The notes below the pieces were generated by a model. That model was not told the DNA's origin. It was given only the letters and a program-made list of their open reading frames with translations, and searched no databases. The position numbers were made by a program, and so were the translations under genes. From positions 1 through 11,163 of the forward strand of contig JAGQQT010000086.1 in NCBI GenBank assembly GCA_020426065.1: a stretch of 11,163 nucleotides of DNA, given 5' to 3'. The stretch is from Planctomycetaceae bacterium. GTDB lineage: Bacteria; Planctomycetota; Planctomycetia; Planctomycetales; Planctomycetaceae. Below are positions 1-8,406 of this stretch, piece by piece; position 1 is the stretch's first letter; every line of letters begins with the position of its first letter.

Positions 1-94
1 GAAACGCGTTCCTGCGTTCACAGTTGGTCAGGGGCTTCCCTGTTCTGTTGTGTTGACATGTCTTTGAGTTGAACAATCACTCAATCCATAGTCC

Positions 95-113
95 GGTTCG
101 CTCGGAGCGAGCC
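95..113 (+). promoter_or_regulatory. Hairpin just upstream of the rpoA ribosome binding site
   Basis: Bases 95-102 pair with 106-113 as eight consecutive pairs (one a T-G wobble) around the 3-base loop CGG. The stem ends one base before the AGAGGAG Shine-Dalgarno sequence (115-121). There is no T-run, so it is not an intrinsic terminator. Its position suggests a translational control or mRNA-stability element in the leader, which is inference. The first 131 bases hold no recognisable end of rpsD or any other gene. Confidence 0.35.
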
Positions 114-131
114 CAGAGGAGTAGAATCGAA

Positions 132-1151
132 ATGAGAATTCGCTGGCGTGGTCTGGAATTGCCGAGTCGACTGGCTGTAGACAAAACAACTGCGACTTCC
201 ACTTACGGAAAATTCACTGCCGAACCATTTGAACGCGGCTTCGGCTCTACCGTGGGGAACAGTCTGCGACGAATCCTGCTTTCCTCTCTGGAGGGAAGTT
301 CGGTTACTCGTGTCAAGATTCAGGGTGTGCAGCACGAATTCACCACCATTCCAGGTGTTGTGGAAGATGTGACTGATATCTGCCTGAATCTGAAGTCACT
401 GATTGTCAAAAGCACGGCAGCCGGACCCAAGACGATTCGCCTGGAAAAGCACACCCGTGGCGTGGTGACTGGTGCTGACATCATCACCGATGATCAGGTT
501 GAGGTTTATAACAAGGATCTGATCATCGCGACCATGACCGATGACGTCCCGCTCTCACTGGAGCTGACTGTCGAAAATGGCCGTGGATACATTCCTGCTA
601 CCGAACATTTTGAACGTGATCCGGAAGTCGGAGTGATTCCTCTGGATGCGTTGTACTCACCAGTGGAACGTGTCCGTTTCGCCGTGGAAGAAACCCGCGT
701 GGGTCAGCGAACCAACTACGATAAGCTGATTCTCGAAATCTGGACCAACGGAACTGTCACACCCGAGATGGCTCTGGTTGAATCCTCCAAGATTCTTCGC
801 AAGCACCTCAATCCGTTCATTACCTACCGCGAGCCTGGTCCCGAAGTTTCTCCGGAAGGCGGGCTGCGTGGTATGGCCGAGTCGACGGGACATTCTCCTA
901 TCGATCTCGAACTCGAAGAGAAGCTCAACCAGTCTCTGGCTGAACTGAATCTTTCTGTCCGGGCGACCAACTGCCTGGAATCTGAAGGAATCGTGACGGT
1001 CCGTGATCTGGTCACCAAATCTGAAGATCAGTTGCTGCAGGTTCGAAACTTCGGTGAGACAACCCTCGTTGAAGTGCGGGAACGTCTCAGCGGAATTGGT
1101 CTGCGAATGGGTATGAAACTGCCCAAGCGTCAGATCAGCAGCCAGGACTAA
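132..1151 (+). CDS. rpoA: DNA-directed RNA polymerase subunit alpha
   Basis: Alpha subunit of RNA polymerase, 339 residues (E. coli has 329). It dimerises to nucleate core assembly, and its C-terminal domain contacts UP-element DNA and activators. The N-terminal domain (about 1-232) has the hallmark segment [20 protein letters not shown] (36-55). A linker of about 30 residues follows, then the C-terminal domain (about 262-325) with VRATNCL (276-282). R277 and N280 match E. coli R265 and N268, and G308 and E314 match G296 and E302. The K298 and S299 positions are threonines (T310, T311), so minor-groove contacts may differ. The ATG at 132 is chosen because AGAGGAG (115-121) lies 10 bases upstream and the product then starts MRIRW at the conserved domain. 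The frame stays open back to a TTG at 69, but those 21 residues are unlike alpha. rplQ follows 108 bases later, as in many bacteria. Confidence 0.97.
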   Translation: MRIRWRGLELPSRLAVDKTTATSTYGKFTAEPFERGFGSTVGNSLRRILLSSLEGSSVTRVKIQGVQHEFTTIPGVVEDVTDICLNLKSLIVKSTAAGPKTIRLEKHTRGVVTGADIITDDQVEVYNKDLIIATMTDDVPLSLELTVENGRGYIPATEHFERDPEVGVIPLDALYSPVERVRFAVEETRVGQRTNYDKLILEIWTNGTVTPEMALVESSKILRKHLNPFITYREPGPEVSPEGGLRGMAESTGHSPIDLELEEKLNQSLAELNLSVRATNCLESEGIVTVRDLVTKSEDQLLQVRNFGETTLVEVRERLSGIGLRMGMKLPKRQISSQD

Positions 1152-1197
1152 CGAGCCCCGTTACCCTGAAACGAAGAACTGAATACGAAATCTGTTC

Positions 1198-1228
1198 AGG
1201 ACACTGCCACATTGGGCGGTCCTTTTTT
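1198..1228 (+). terminator. Possible intrinsic terminator between rpoA and rplQ
   Basis: AGGAC-C-GCC (1198-1208, with two single-base bulges) pairs with GGCGGTCCT (1215-1223) around a 6-base loop, and a six-T run occupies 1223-1228. The stem has nine pairs but is weakened by the bulges, so termination may be partial. It would lower rplQ expression relative to rpoA or allow separate control. Confidence 0.45.
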
Positions 1229-1259
1229 AAGTCAATAACTGTTCAATTGAAGTCCTCCC

Positions 1260-1856
1260 ATGAGACATCGCATTCGTGGTCGCCATCTGGGCCGAACCTC
1301 TTCTCACCGTAAAGCCATGTTCCGCAATATGGCGGTCAGCCTGATTCGTTCTGTGCGGGCCGATCCTGAAGAATACGGCTCACCCAAAGTGGCCGGGCGG
1401 ATTGTGACCACTGTGGCCAAGGCCAAGGAACTTCGCCCGTTTGTGGAGAAGCTGATTACACTGGCCCGGAAATCCGTGCCGCTGCAGGAAGCCGCCGATT
1501 CCCTCAAGGTCTCTGCTGAGAAAAACAGCCCTGAGTGGAAGAAATGGCGAGATTCAGCCCAGTGGAACGAGTGGAACCAGAAACAGGCTCCTGTGCTGGC
1601 GATGCGTCGCCGGGCATTTGCTGCCCTTCGTGACAACGAAGCGGTCGACATTCTGTTTGCCGATCTGGCTGTGAAATTCCAGGATCGTCAGGGTGGTTAT
1701 ACCCGCGTGATCAAACTGGCCACACCACGACTGGGCGACTCAGGTCAGCAGGCCTTCATTGAGTTTGTGGGTGAAAATGACCGGGTTCCGCAGAAACGCT
1801 CAGCTCCGGTTGTTGTGGAGGATGATACGCCTCAGGCAGCCGATGCATCTGAATAA
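1260..1856 (+). CDS. rplQ: 50S ribosomal protein L17, enlarged form
   Basis: Large-subunit ribosomal protein L17, 198 residues against 127 in E. coli. The start [20 protein letters not shown] (1-20), the segment [16 protein letters not shown] (55-70), [14 protein letters not shown] (116-129) and the [10 protein letters not shown] block (145-154) are diagnostic. Extra material sits in three places: about 14 residues near 33-47, about 38 Trp/Lys-rich residues at 75-113, and an acidic tail from about 173. These probably lie on the ribosome surface, which is inference. No good Shine-Dalgarno precedes the ATG; the start is fixed by the conserved N-terminus. The gene follows rpoA in the usual order but with a 108-base gap and a possible terminator between them, so it may have its own promoter. 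A strong terminator follows. Confidence 0.96.
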   Translation: MRHRIRGRHLGRTSSHRKAMFRNMAVSLIRSVRADPEEYGSPKVAGRIVTTVAKAKELRPFVEKLITLARKSVPLQEAADSLKVSAEKNSPEWKKWRDSAQWNEWNQKQAPVLAMRRRAFAALRDNEAVDILFADLAVKFQDRQGGYTRVIKLATPRLGDSGQQAFIEFVGENDRVPQKRSAPVVVEDDTPQAADASE

Positions 1857-1891
1857 TGGCCGTAAAAGAGCGCAGTCATTCGTGATCGACA

Positions 1892-1927
1892 AAAAAAGGT
1901 CGCCCCATCATTTGGGCGACCTTTTTT
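1892..1927. terminator. Bidirectional intrinsic terminator after rplQ
   Basis: GGTCGCCC (1898-1905) pairs perfectly with GGGCGACC (1914-1921). Six A's precede the stem and six T's follow it, so the structure works on either strand. It ends the rpoA-rplQ transcript 36 bases after the rplQ stop. Confidence 0.93.
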
Positions 1928-1957
1928 ATTTCACCTTTTTACAATTTGCTTGCGGCT

Positions 1958-2025
1958 ACCTCAGTTGCATGCGAGTATTGTCTTTCCTATGCCCCCTAAA
2001 CTCGCAGGCTGAGGTGTGATACTCG
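1958..2025 (+). promoter_or_regulatory. Structured element with two alternative stems
   Basis: ACCTCAG (1958-1964) pairs with CTGAGGT (2009-2015), and inside it GCGAGT (1971-1976) pairs with ACTCGC (2000-2005). The same 5' strand, CGAGTAT (1972-1978), can instead pair fully with ATACTCG (2019-2025), which breaks the inner stem. Competing pairings of this kind are typical of switching leader RNAs. It could be a leader for the downstream lipoprotein-like gene or an inverted-repeat operator. No promoter just upstream could be identified with confidence, and the sequence matches no RNA class I recognise. Confidence 0.3.
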
Positions 2026-2066
2026 GGTGAAGCGGAAAAACGATACGACCCGTAAAAGGAGAATTT

Positions 2067-2096
2067 TTGATCTGAGCGTCAAAATCGGAATATTTT
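2067..2096 (+). promoter_or_regulatory. Weak sigma-70-like promoter candidate
   Basis: TTGATC (2067-2072) and TATTTT (2091-2096) are 18 bases apart, each matching the consensus at four of six positions. The -35 overlaps an inverted repeat, TTTTGA/TCAAAA (2065-2070 with 2079-2084). It would start a leader of about 200 bases for the lipoprotein-like gene. Chance matches at this level are common. Confidence 0.22.
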
Positions 2097-2297
2097 CACA
2101 AGACGGACGGTCCAGCTGATCGATACCTAAAGTGAATAGAACTTATCCAGTGCGTGGAATTGAGATCCCTGTTCTGGACAGCACTATTCACCAGATTCAA
2201 TTCTTCTAGACATTTCAGCAGACCGGACACCGGTTGTCCTCGAATGAGTCGATGGAGTTGTTGTTCTCGATCGATCCAGGGATTTGGAGACGCAAAC

Positions 2298-2882
<585 letters not shown>

Positions 2883-2910
2883 ATGCTCTGAGTGACAACA
2901 TGAGTTCATC

Positions 2911-2950
2911 CAGGTGGGATTCCTTACGGGATCCCACCTGTTTTTGTTTT
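2911..2950 (+). terminator. Strong intrinsic terminator after the lipoprotein-like gene
   Basis: CAGGTGGGAT (2911-2920) pairs perfectly with ATCCCACCTG (2931-2940). The stem extends by a wobble and two G-C pairs to a TTAC loop, and TTTTTGTTTT (2941-2950) follows. It isolates the upstream gene from the TPR gene. Confidence 0.95.
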
Positions 2951-3063
2951 GCCTGCCGCTAACTGACTGTTGAGACAGGAATGTTGTGAAAATCTGCCCA
3001 GATTACGGAAACGCTAAGTTCCCCGGAATTCGCCGTCCCAGGTAAAAGTTGGCTCAAAAGCTT

Positions 3064-3092
3064 TTCTTGTGTTCCAGGCAATCGCTTACAAT
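3064..3092 (+). promoter_or_regulatory. Possible promoter of the TPR gene (good -10, poor -35)
   Basis: TACAAT (3087-3092) matches the -10 consensus at five of six positions and lies about 50 bases before the start codon. At 17-base spacing the -35 would be TTCTTG (3064-3069), a poor match. The upstream terminator means a promoter must lie between 2951 and 3141, and this is the best candidate seen. Confidence 0.3.
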
Positions 3093-3141
3093 ACCCGGTT
3101 AGACAGACCTGTGGTCAACTGGTATTTGGCGAGAAGTTCTG

Positions 3142-6100
3142 ATGATGCAACTTAACAAGCTTCCCCGTTTGATGCGGGCTGGACTGTTCTGGCTGCTGGC
3201 AGTCTGTTTCCTGCCTGCTCCGGTCACCTCTCTTCAGGCAGCACCAGCGGACGATGAATACACTCTCGGACTGACGTTGTATGGGCAGCAGCGCTGGGAT
3301 CTGGCGCGGGAAACATTCGAGTCCTATCTGAAATCGTTCCCGAATCACGAGCAGGTTCCACTGGCCAAGCTTTACCTGGCCCAGAGCCTGATCAATCTGC
3401 AGAAGTATCAGGAAGCCCGTACGGTACTCAGGCAGTTTCTGAAAGATCATGCTGAGAACAAAAATGTGCCACAGGCCATGTATCGGGTGGCGGAGAGCAG
3501 TTACTTCCTGGACGACTACGAGTCCGCGATCACAGAATTTCAGGCGTTTCTGAAGCGGGCTCCCGAAGATCAGCTGGTGGAATGGGCTTTGCCTTATCTG
3601 GCAGACGCCTACCTGCGAGAAGGTAAGGCAGCTGAAGCGGAAAAGCAGTTCCGGGCATCCCTGAAAGCCTATCCCGAGGGACGGTTTCTGGATGACAGCC
3701 GTTTTGGCCTGGCACGGTCGCTGGAGCTGCAGAACAAAACAGGGGATGCGAGGCAGCAATACAATCAGATTATTGATGAAGGCAAAAGCAAGCGAATTGA
3801 AGAAGCCCTGTTCAACCTCGGCATGCTTGCCTTTCAGGATCGAGATTACACCACGGCATCCCAGACCTTTCTGAAGCTGGTTGAGAAGGCTCCCGAGGGG
3901 AAACTGGCACCGCTCGCTCATCTGAATGCCGGGTATGCCTTCTATTCACTTCAGGACTGGAAACAGGCCCAGGAACAATTCACCGAGGCCGAACAAAACG
4001 CCAGTTATCGAGAGACCGCCCGGTACTGGGTTGCTCTCACGCTCAAATCATCCGGAGCCGTTGCCGAAGCGGAGCAGGAGCTGCAGGCACTCATCAGAAG
4101 GATGCCGGAAGAGGATCTGCTGCCTAAAATCAAATACCAGATCGGTGATTGCCAATATCAACTGGCCAACTACGCCGAAGCACTCAACACCTTCCGGGAT
4201 TACCTCAAGGATTTTCCTCAGGGGGAATCGCTGGCGGAGGCGTGGCTCTCCTACATCGAATGCTGTCTGCTGACAGATGATTATGCGGAAGGCTGGCGGG
4301 TCATTTCGATGCCCAGCACGCCCAAGCTCAATTCAACCCAGGCGCTGCGGGCTGAGTTGCTGGAGTCCCGGTTGCTGATGATGCCCGCTGGAATTCAGAA
4401 ACCTGTCCCTGCCGAACTGGGCGATGAGACGGAACGACTGGCTAAAGCCTGGACAATTCTGGCAGATCAGATTGCCGCTCATGAAATGGATTATTCGTTG
4501 ACGCTGCAGCAGGTTCGGTATCAGGCGGCGCGGATCGCCCAGCAGAAAGGGGATCACGCGGCGGCCATCGGTGTTCTGGATCCAGTCACTCGAACACTGC
4601 CCAAAGATAACGTCCTGCAGATGCCGGAGTGCTGGGTTCTGCTGGCCAACAGTGAATATGAACTCAAACAATATGATGCGGCTCTCAAGGCACTGGATGC
4701 ATTTGATCAGATTCAGGAAAAATCTGCCGGTGTGCAGCAGGCTTCCATTATTCGCCTGAATGTTTTCATGGCGCTGGAACGATATGATGATGCGGCCGCA
4801 TTATTGCCCACTCTCAAGTCGCAACAGATCGACCAGGAATCCATCGCCAAAGCGACATATCAGCTGGCCGAACATTTTTATGGCAACCAGCAATGGGCGA
4901 CTGCTCAGAATCTGTATCTTGAGCTGATAGGAGAGTCTGTCCCGGTTGTCTGGCGGTCCAAAGCTCTTTCCGGATTGGGCTGGAGCTATTTTGAAGCTGG
5001 CGAATTCGACAAAGCTACTGCCCGATTTGAAGAACTGGCCCGAGAGTTTCCGGGAGACCAGCAGGCAGCTGCCGATGCGGGTTACATGTCAGGCATGGCG
5101 CTGCTCAAGGGAAACCAGGTGAAACCGGCTGCGGAGACATTTCTCAAGACGGCTCGACGTTTTGCTTCGGATGATCAAACCGAGACCGGGAATGAAATCC
5201 ATCTGATTGCCTACAAGGCGGCGCGTGAAGCGGCGAGGGCGTTCCGTCAGCTCAATGATATTGCCCAGGCCTCGGAAAGTTACCTGGTTGCCTATCAGGA
5301 ACTGCGGAAACAGCCTGCTCCCAAGAAGCGGGATCTGGATAAGCTGCTGGATGAATGGGCGTTGCTCCATTATGAGGCTCAGCAGTATGAGAAAGCGGAT
5401 GAGATTTTTCAGAAGCTGGTGACCGAAACCCCCAATTCAGACCGTGCAGATGATGCGAGTCTTTCCCTGGCGGAAAGTGAATTTATCAGTGGCAAGCTGA
5501 AGGAGGCTCGGTCGCGACTGGAAACATTACTGGCATCCAATCAGGCCGATCCGTATGTGACAGAGCGATCGCTTTATCAGCTGGTCATGATTGCAGTGAG
5601 TCAGAAAGACACAGCCGCGATCCAGCAGTTTTCCCTGGGGTACCTGAAGGCGGCCGGAGCCGACTCCAGCCTCTCCGAGCGGGGTGAAATTCAGACTCAG
5701 CTCGCACAGCTGTATCTGGAGCAGAATCAGCCGGAGAAAGTTCAGGAGCTGCTGGATGATTTGTCAAAGCGTCTGGAAGGCGTGACGGTGGCCGAACGAC
5801 CGGTTTGGGCTCCCCGCGTGGATCTGATGAAAGGTGAACTGGCCCGTCAGCAGAAAAAATATCAGCTGGCCGTTGAAGCACTGGACAGACTCGTCAAAGA
5901 TTATCCGGAGAGCCCGGAGCGGGATCAGCTCGAAGTGATTGTTGGTCGAACCCAGATTGCCCAGGCCCGATTTCCGGAAGCCAGGCAGACATTTGAAAAT
6001 GTGCTGGCCCGGCTGGATGGCAAGAAAACACTGGCCGCTGCTCAGAGTCAGTTTTACCTGGCGGAAGTGGCACTGATTGCCAAGGATTACCCGACGGCCA

Positions 6101-6312
6101 TCCGGGAATACATCCGAACAGCAATCCTGTTCCCCGGATTTCCCGACCTGCAATCGGCCGCGTTGTATCAGGCCGGCCAGTGCGATGAAGTTCTGGGAAA
6201 TAAGGATCAGGCTTTGCAGAACTATCAGAATCTCACCCGGCTTTATCCTGAGAGTGAATTTGCGGAGAAAGCGCAATCACGCATTGATGCGTTATCCAAG
6301 CCACAGGAGTAA
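3142..6312 (+). CDS. Large secreted tetratricopeptide-repeat protein
   Basis: A 1056-residue protein that probably acts in the periplasm or at the outer membrane as a protein-protein interaction scaffold. Residues 1-33 are a signal peptide with hydrophobic core LFWLLAVCFLPAPV and likely cleavage at LQA-AP. Almost all the rest is TPR repeats of about 34-38 residues, starting near 38 (YTLGLTLYGQQRWDLARETF). The pattern of small residues (G/A), aromatic and Pro at repeat ends (SFPNHEQVP, DFPQGESL, DYPESPERD) recurs to the C-terminus. The last repeat, QAGQCDEVLGNKDQALQNYQ (about 1010-1030), resembles the YbgF/CpoB and BamD type. No catalytic domain is visible. The start is the first of two adjacent ATGs, with weak GAGAAG (3131-3136) upstream. 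The next + strand gene encodes a TolQ/ExbB-type protein. TPR proteins often sit beside TolQ/ExbB genes, so a shared envelope role is likely but inferred. Confidence 0.92.
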   Translation: MMQLNKLPRLMRAGLFWLLAVCFLPAPVTSLQAAPADDEYTLGLTLYGQQRWDLARETFESYLKSFPNHEQVPLAKLYLAQSLINLQKYQEARTVLRQFLKDHAENKNVPQAMYRVAESSYFLDDYESAITEFQAFLKRAPEDQLVEWALPYLADAYLREGKAAEAEKQFRASLKAYPEGRFLDDSRFGLARSLELQNKTGDARQQYNQIIDEGKSKRIEEALFNLGMLAFQDRDYTTASQTFLKLVEKAPEGKLAPLAHLNAGYAFYSLQDWKQAQEQFTEAEQNASYRETARYWVALTLKSSGAVAEAEQELQALIRRMPEEDLLPKIKYQIGDCQYQLANYAEALNTFRDYLKDFPQGESLAEAWLSYIECCLLTDDYAEGWRVISMPSTPKLNSTQALRAELLESRLLMMPAGIQKPVPAELGDETERLAKAWTILADQIAAHEMDYSLTLQQVRYQAARIAQQKGDHAAAIGVLDPVTRTLPKDNVLQMPECWVLLANSEYELKQYDAALKALDAFDQIQEKSAGVQQASIIRLNVFMALERYDDAAALLPTLKSQQIDQESIAKATYQLAEHFYGNQQWATAQNLYLELIGESVPVVWRSKALSGLGWSYFEAGEFDKATARFEELAREFPGDQQAAADAGYMSGMALLKGNQVKPAAETFLKTARRFASDDQTETGNEIHLIAYKAAREAARAFRQLNDIAQASESYLVAYQELRKQPAPKKRDLDKLLDEWALLHYEAQQYEKADEIFQKLVTETPNSDRADDASLSLAESEFISGKLKEARSRLETLLASNQADPYVTERSLYQLVMIAVSQKDTAAIQQFSLGYLKAAGADSSLSERGEIQTQLAQLYLEQNQPEKVQELLDDLSKRLEGVTVAERPVWAPRVDLMKGELARQQKKYQLAVEALDRLVKDYPESPERDQLEVIVGRTQIAQARFPEARQTFENVLARLDGKKTLAAAQSQFYLAEVALIAKDYPTAIREYIRTAILFPGFPDLQSAALYQAGQCDEVLGNKDQALQNYQNLTRLYPESEFAEKAQSRIDALSKPQE

Positions 6313-6328
6313 GAACCTGGACCCGGAA

Positions 6329-6357
6329 TTGTGGGATTTGTTCCTGTCGTTTATAAC
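6329..6357 (+). promoter_or_regulatory. Possible promoter before the ExbB-like gene
   Basis: TATAAC (6352-6357) matches the -10 consensus at five of six positions, with TTGTGG (6329-6334) 17 bases upstream matching the -35 at three of six. It lies in the 197-base gap between the TPR and ExbB-like genes and could allow separate transcription. No terminator was found in the gap, so readthrough from the TPR gene is equally possible. Confidence 0.3.
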
Positions 6358-6509
6358 ATGGACACAGGTGATAAGAAATCATCGGTCTATTATGAGGTGA
6401 GTGTGTTGCTGAGGCTTTCCACACGAAATTCACAGGATCAGGACTTTCCTCAAAAGCAAATGTGTCATTTGATATTCCCGAGCTTGGACATGAAGGCAGG
6501 AACTATCTG

Positions 6510-7316
6510 ATGGATCAGGCTCGCCTCATTCTATTTTCTTGCATATTGGGACTGACTGCAGGTTGGGGCCTGACAGCTACGGCATTGGCCCAGCCAACTC
6601 CAGCTGCGGTCGATACTCCGGCAACTTCTTCGGAAGAGCCAACTCTTTCCGAAAAACGAAGTGTGATCCCAACGACCCCTTCAGAAGTGGTTACCGCTCT
6701 GGGCTGGTGGGGATTGCCTTTCGGAATTGCCACTCTGATTTCTCTCTGGTTCAGCACAGAACGGCTGGTCGTTCTGCGTCGGGCTCGAGTGATTCCCAAA
6801 CCGTTCGTCGAACGATTTCTGCATCACCTGCGGGAAGGAACGATTGATCCGGTTGAGGCTCTGGAATTGTGTGATGAGAATGGCAGTCCGGTTGCTCAGA
6901 TTTTTGAGCATGGTGTTCGCAAGTGGGGCAAACCGAGTGTGGAAGTGGAGCAGGCCATTATCGATGGCGGAGAACGCCAGATCAGCCAGATGCGCAAAAA
7001 CCTGCGCGTCATGAATGGTGTGGCCACGGTCAGCCCACTGATTGGTTTGCTGGGCACAGTGTGGGGAATGATAGACGCCTTCAATGGCATCGCCGGCAGC
7101 GATGCGATGGGGAGTCCCGAGAAACTGGCCGCCGGGATTGCACTGGCTTTGCTGACAACAGCCGCCGGGCTGTTGGTCGCCATTCCCTCCATGATCATAT
7201 ACATGTATCTGTCTGGACGGGTGGACCGCCTGGTGATGGACATGGATACGCTCGCTCAGGAGGTGGTTTATTCAATCTCCGCGGAAGCGTTGCATGAACG
7301 TCCACGTGCTTCCTGA
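6510..7316 (+). CDS. MotA/TolQ/ExbB-family proton channel protein
   Basis: Inner-membrane subunit of a proton-motive-force-driven motor of the ExbB-ExbD/TolQ-TolR type, 268 residues. Residues 1-28 look like a signal peptide (core [14 protein letters not shown], cleavage near ALA-QP). A low-complexity Pro/Thr/Ser stretch (29-58) follows. The first transmembrane helix is at about 63-83 and a cytoplasmic domain at about 90-165. The family signature helices are [17 protein letters not shown] (175-191) and [20 protein letters not shown] (206-225). T183 and T216/T217 sit where ExbB and TolQ keep channel-lining threonines. The ATG at 6510 is chosen because AGGAA (6498-6502) lies 7 bases upstream; a GTG at 6462 would add 16 residues without a good ribosome site. 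The start overlaps the stop of a tiny frame (6460-6510) as TGATG. No ExbD/TolR gene follows, so the ion-channel partner must be elsewhere. The substrate is unknown. Confidence 0.9.
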   Translation: MDQARLILFSCILGLTAGWGLTATALAQPTPAAVDTPATSSEEPTLSEKRSVIPTTPSEVVTALGWWGLPFGIATLISLWFSTERLVVLRRARVIPKPFVERFLHHLREGTIDPVEALELCDENGSPVAQIFEHGVRKWGKPSVEVEQAIIDGGERQISQMRKNLRVMNGVATVSPLIGLLGTVWGMIDAFNGIAGSDAMGSPEKLAAGIALALLTTAAGLLVAIPSMIIYMYLSGRVDRLVMDMDTLAQEVVYSISAEALHERPRAS

Positions 7317-7334
7317 ATGAACCAACCAGCGAGA

Positions 7335-8372
7335 TCAGGCAGCTTTGCCCCGTGTGCTGTTCCGCATTTCGTTCACGATCAGTCCTCCACGCAGTGGAGC
7401 GAATCGGGCGTCTCGAACTTTGCGGACCTGCGAGATTTCCACTGGCAGATCGGCTTCTTTGATCATCTGGGCCAGCAGCTTTTCCATGCCGGCTGGCTCA
7501 GAAACAGATCCTCCCAGCACAAGGGGAATGCGTGCCGGTAAGCGTTTGAGGATTTCCGGACTCATTTCCTGGCGCAGTCGAAACAAGGTGAGAAACAGGA
7601 TTTCACGCAGCTGATTGCGTAAATCGAGTGTTCGGGCATCGACAATCCGCTCGATTGAAGTCAATGATTCCCGCCACTGGCGGATGGGGCGAATATCCAG
7701 GACTTCCCGTCCGTCCTGCAGACGGACATAACTGTTTGACGAGATGGCCAGGTTCCGGTCAATCGAGGCTCCGCCTCGTGGAATGGTAAACCGGAGCAGT
7801 TCCCGTGTTTGATACGTGACCGAGACATCAATCTGCCCGATCCCCATCTTAAAGGCAATCCCCGTGTAACCGGAGTTGGCACACTCCGCCAGGATCAGAC
7901 CCATTCCAGGAGAAATGGCTTCGGGTTCATAGCCTCGCAGGCGGACCAGTTGCAGCAGAAAGGCATCATCAGGCTCGATATCATCTCGAGTTGCATCCGG
8001 TTCACCGGCGATCACGACGCAGCACTCTTTGGGTTGACTGGCAGCCGGAAGCAGTCCTTCCACCAGTGCTCCCAGAAACTGCCGGGAAACGGGATCATTT
8101 TCCCGCACGCTTCCGGACTCGATCGCTGACTGCAGCGGCAGGGAAAGCAGATCGCACAGGTCAACAGCAGCGGACCCGAACACGATGTAGCCTTCATCGC
8201 AGCGGGCCATTTCTTCCTGCGAGCGCTCCAGGACCCGGCCGCGTGCTTTGTCTGGTCCAACTACCAGGTAATCTGTGGAAGCTCTGCGGGCTAACAGTCG
8301 CCCACCTTCGCGACGTAATGAGCGGAATTCACCACTTCCAAATTCGATCGCAATTCCCATGGCGACAGTCAC
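7335..8372 (-). CDS. Divergent actin/MreB-like (ASKHA-fold) protein
   Basis: A cytoplasmic protein of 345 residues with no signal peptide or membrane helix. Its order of motifs fits the actin/Hsp70/MreB fold: a phosphate-1-like strand-turn GIAIEFGSG (6-14), VVIAGEP (119-125) before the helix, AISPGMGLILAE (152-163) resembling the MreB stretch before phosphate 2, a phosphate-2-like GIAFKMGIGQIDVSV (171-185), RGGASIDRNLA (199-209) like the GGDxFD segment, and an adenosine-type LVLGGSVSEPAGMEKLL (284-300). Key residues are changed: the phosphate-1 Asp is Glu10 and the phosphate-2 Asp position is Lys175, so ATP hydrolysis may be weak or lost. This reading is by eye. The start is taken as GTG 8372, with AAGGAA about 4 bases upstream; an ATG at 8360 is the alternative. 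The gene lies 34 bases after the SLBB membrane protein on the same strand, probably in one operon, and ends 18 bases from the convergent ExbB-like gene. Confidence 0.75.
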   Translation of the reverse strand: MTVAMGIAIEFGSGEFRSLRREGGRLLARRASTDYLVVGPDKARGRVLERSQEEMARCDEGYIVFGSAAVDLCDLLSLPLQSAIESGSVRENDPVSRQFLGALVEGLLPAASQPKECCVVIAGEPDATRDDIEPDDAFLLQLVRLRGYEPEAISPGMGLILAECANSGYTGIAFKMGIGQIDVSVTYQTRELLRFTIPRGGASIDRNLAISSNSYVRLQDGREVLDIRPIRQWRESLTSIERIVDARTLDLRNQLREILFLTLFRLRQEMSPEILKRLPARIPLVLGGSVSEPAGMEKLLAQMIKEADLPVEISQVRKVRDARFAPLRGGLIVNEMRNSTRGKAA

Positions 8373-8406
8373 TCACTTCCTTGTGTCCTGTCCGAATCTG
8401 TCTGTC

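Larger units (their letters stand above)
1928..2297. other. Gene-free region between rplQ and the lipoprotein-like gene
   Basis: These 370 bases hold no credible gene. Open frames crossing the region lack ribosome binding sites and family features. It contains a structured element (1958-2025, listed separately), a weak promoter candidate (2067-2096, listed separately), and the short inverted repeat ACCGG-ACA-CCGGT at 2222-2234. A Shine-Dalgarno-like AAAAGGAG at 2054-2061 serves only a one-codon TTG frame that ends at once. Confidence 0.6.

Noticed and set aside
53..58. Perfect TTGACA as an rpoA promoter -35
   Set aside because: No acceptable -10 lies 15-19 bases downstream.
69..131. N-terminal extension of rpoA from a TTG at 69
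   Set aside because: The 21 extra residues are unlike any alpha subunit, and the ATG at 132 has a good ribosome site and the conserved protein start.
2054..2075. Shine-Dalgarno-like AAAAGGAG in the intergenic region as a gene start
   Set aside because: The only start at suitable distance is a TTG followed by one codon and a stop.
3115..3921. 268-codon open frame antisense to the TPR gene
   Set aside because: No ribosome site, domain or plausible composition; it mirrors the codon pattern of the TPR gene on the other strand.
5764..6276. 170-codon antisense frame near the end of the TPR gene
   Set aside because: Same reasons: a shadow of the repeat-rich coding strand with no independent support.
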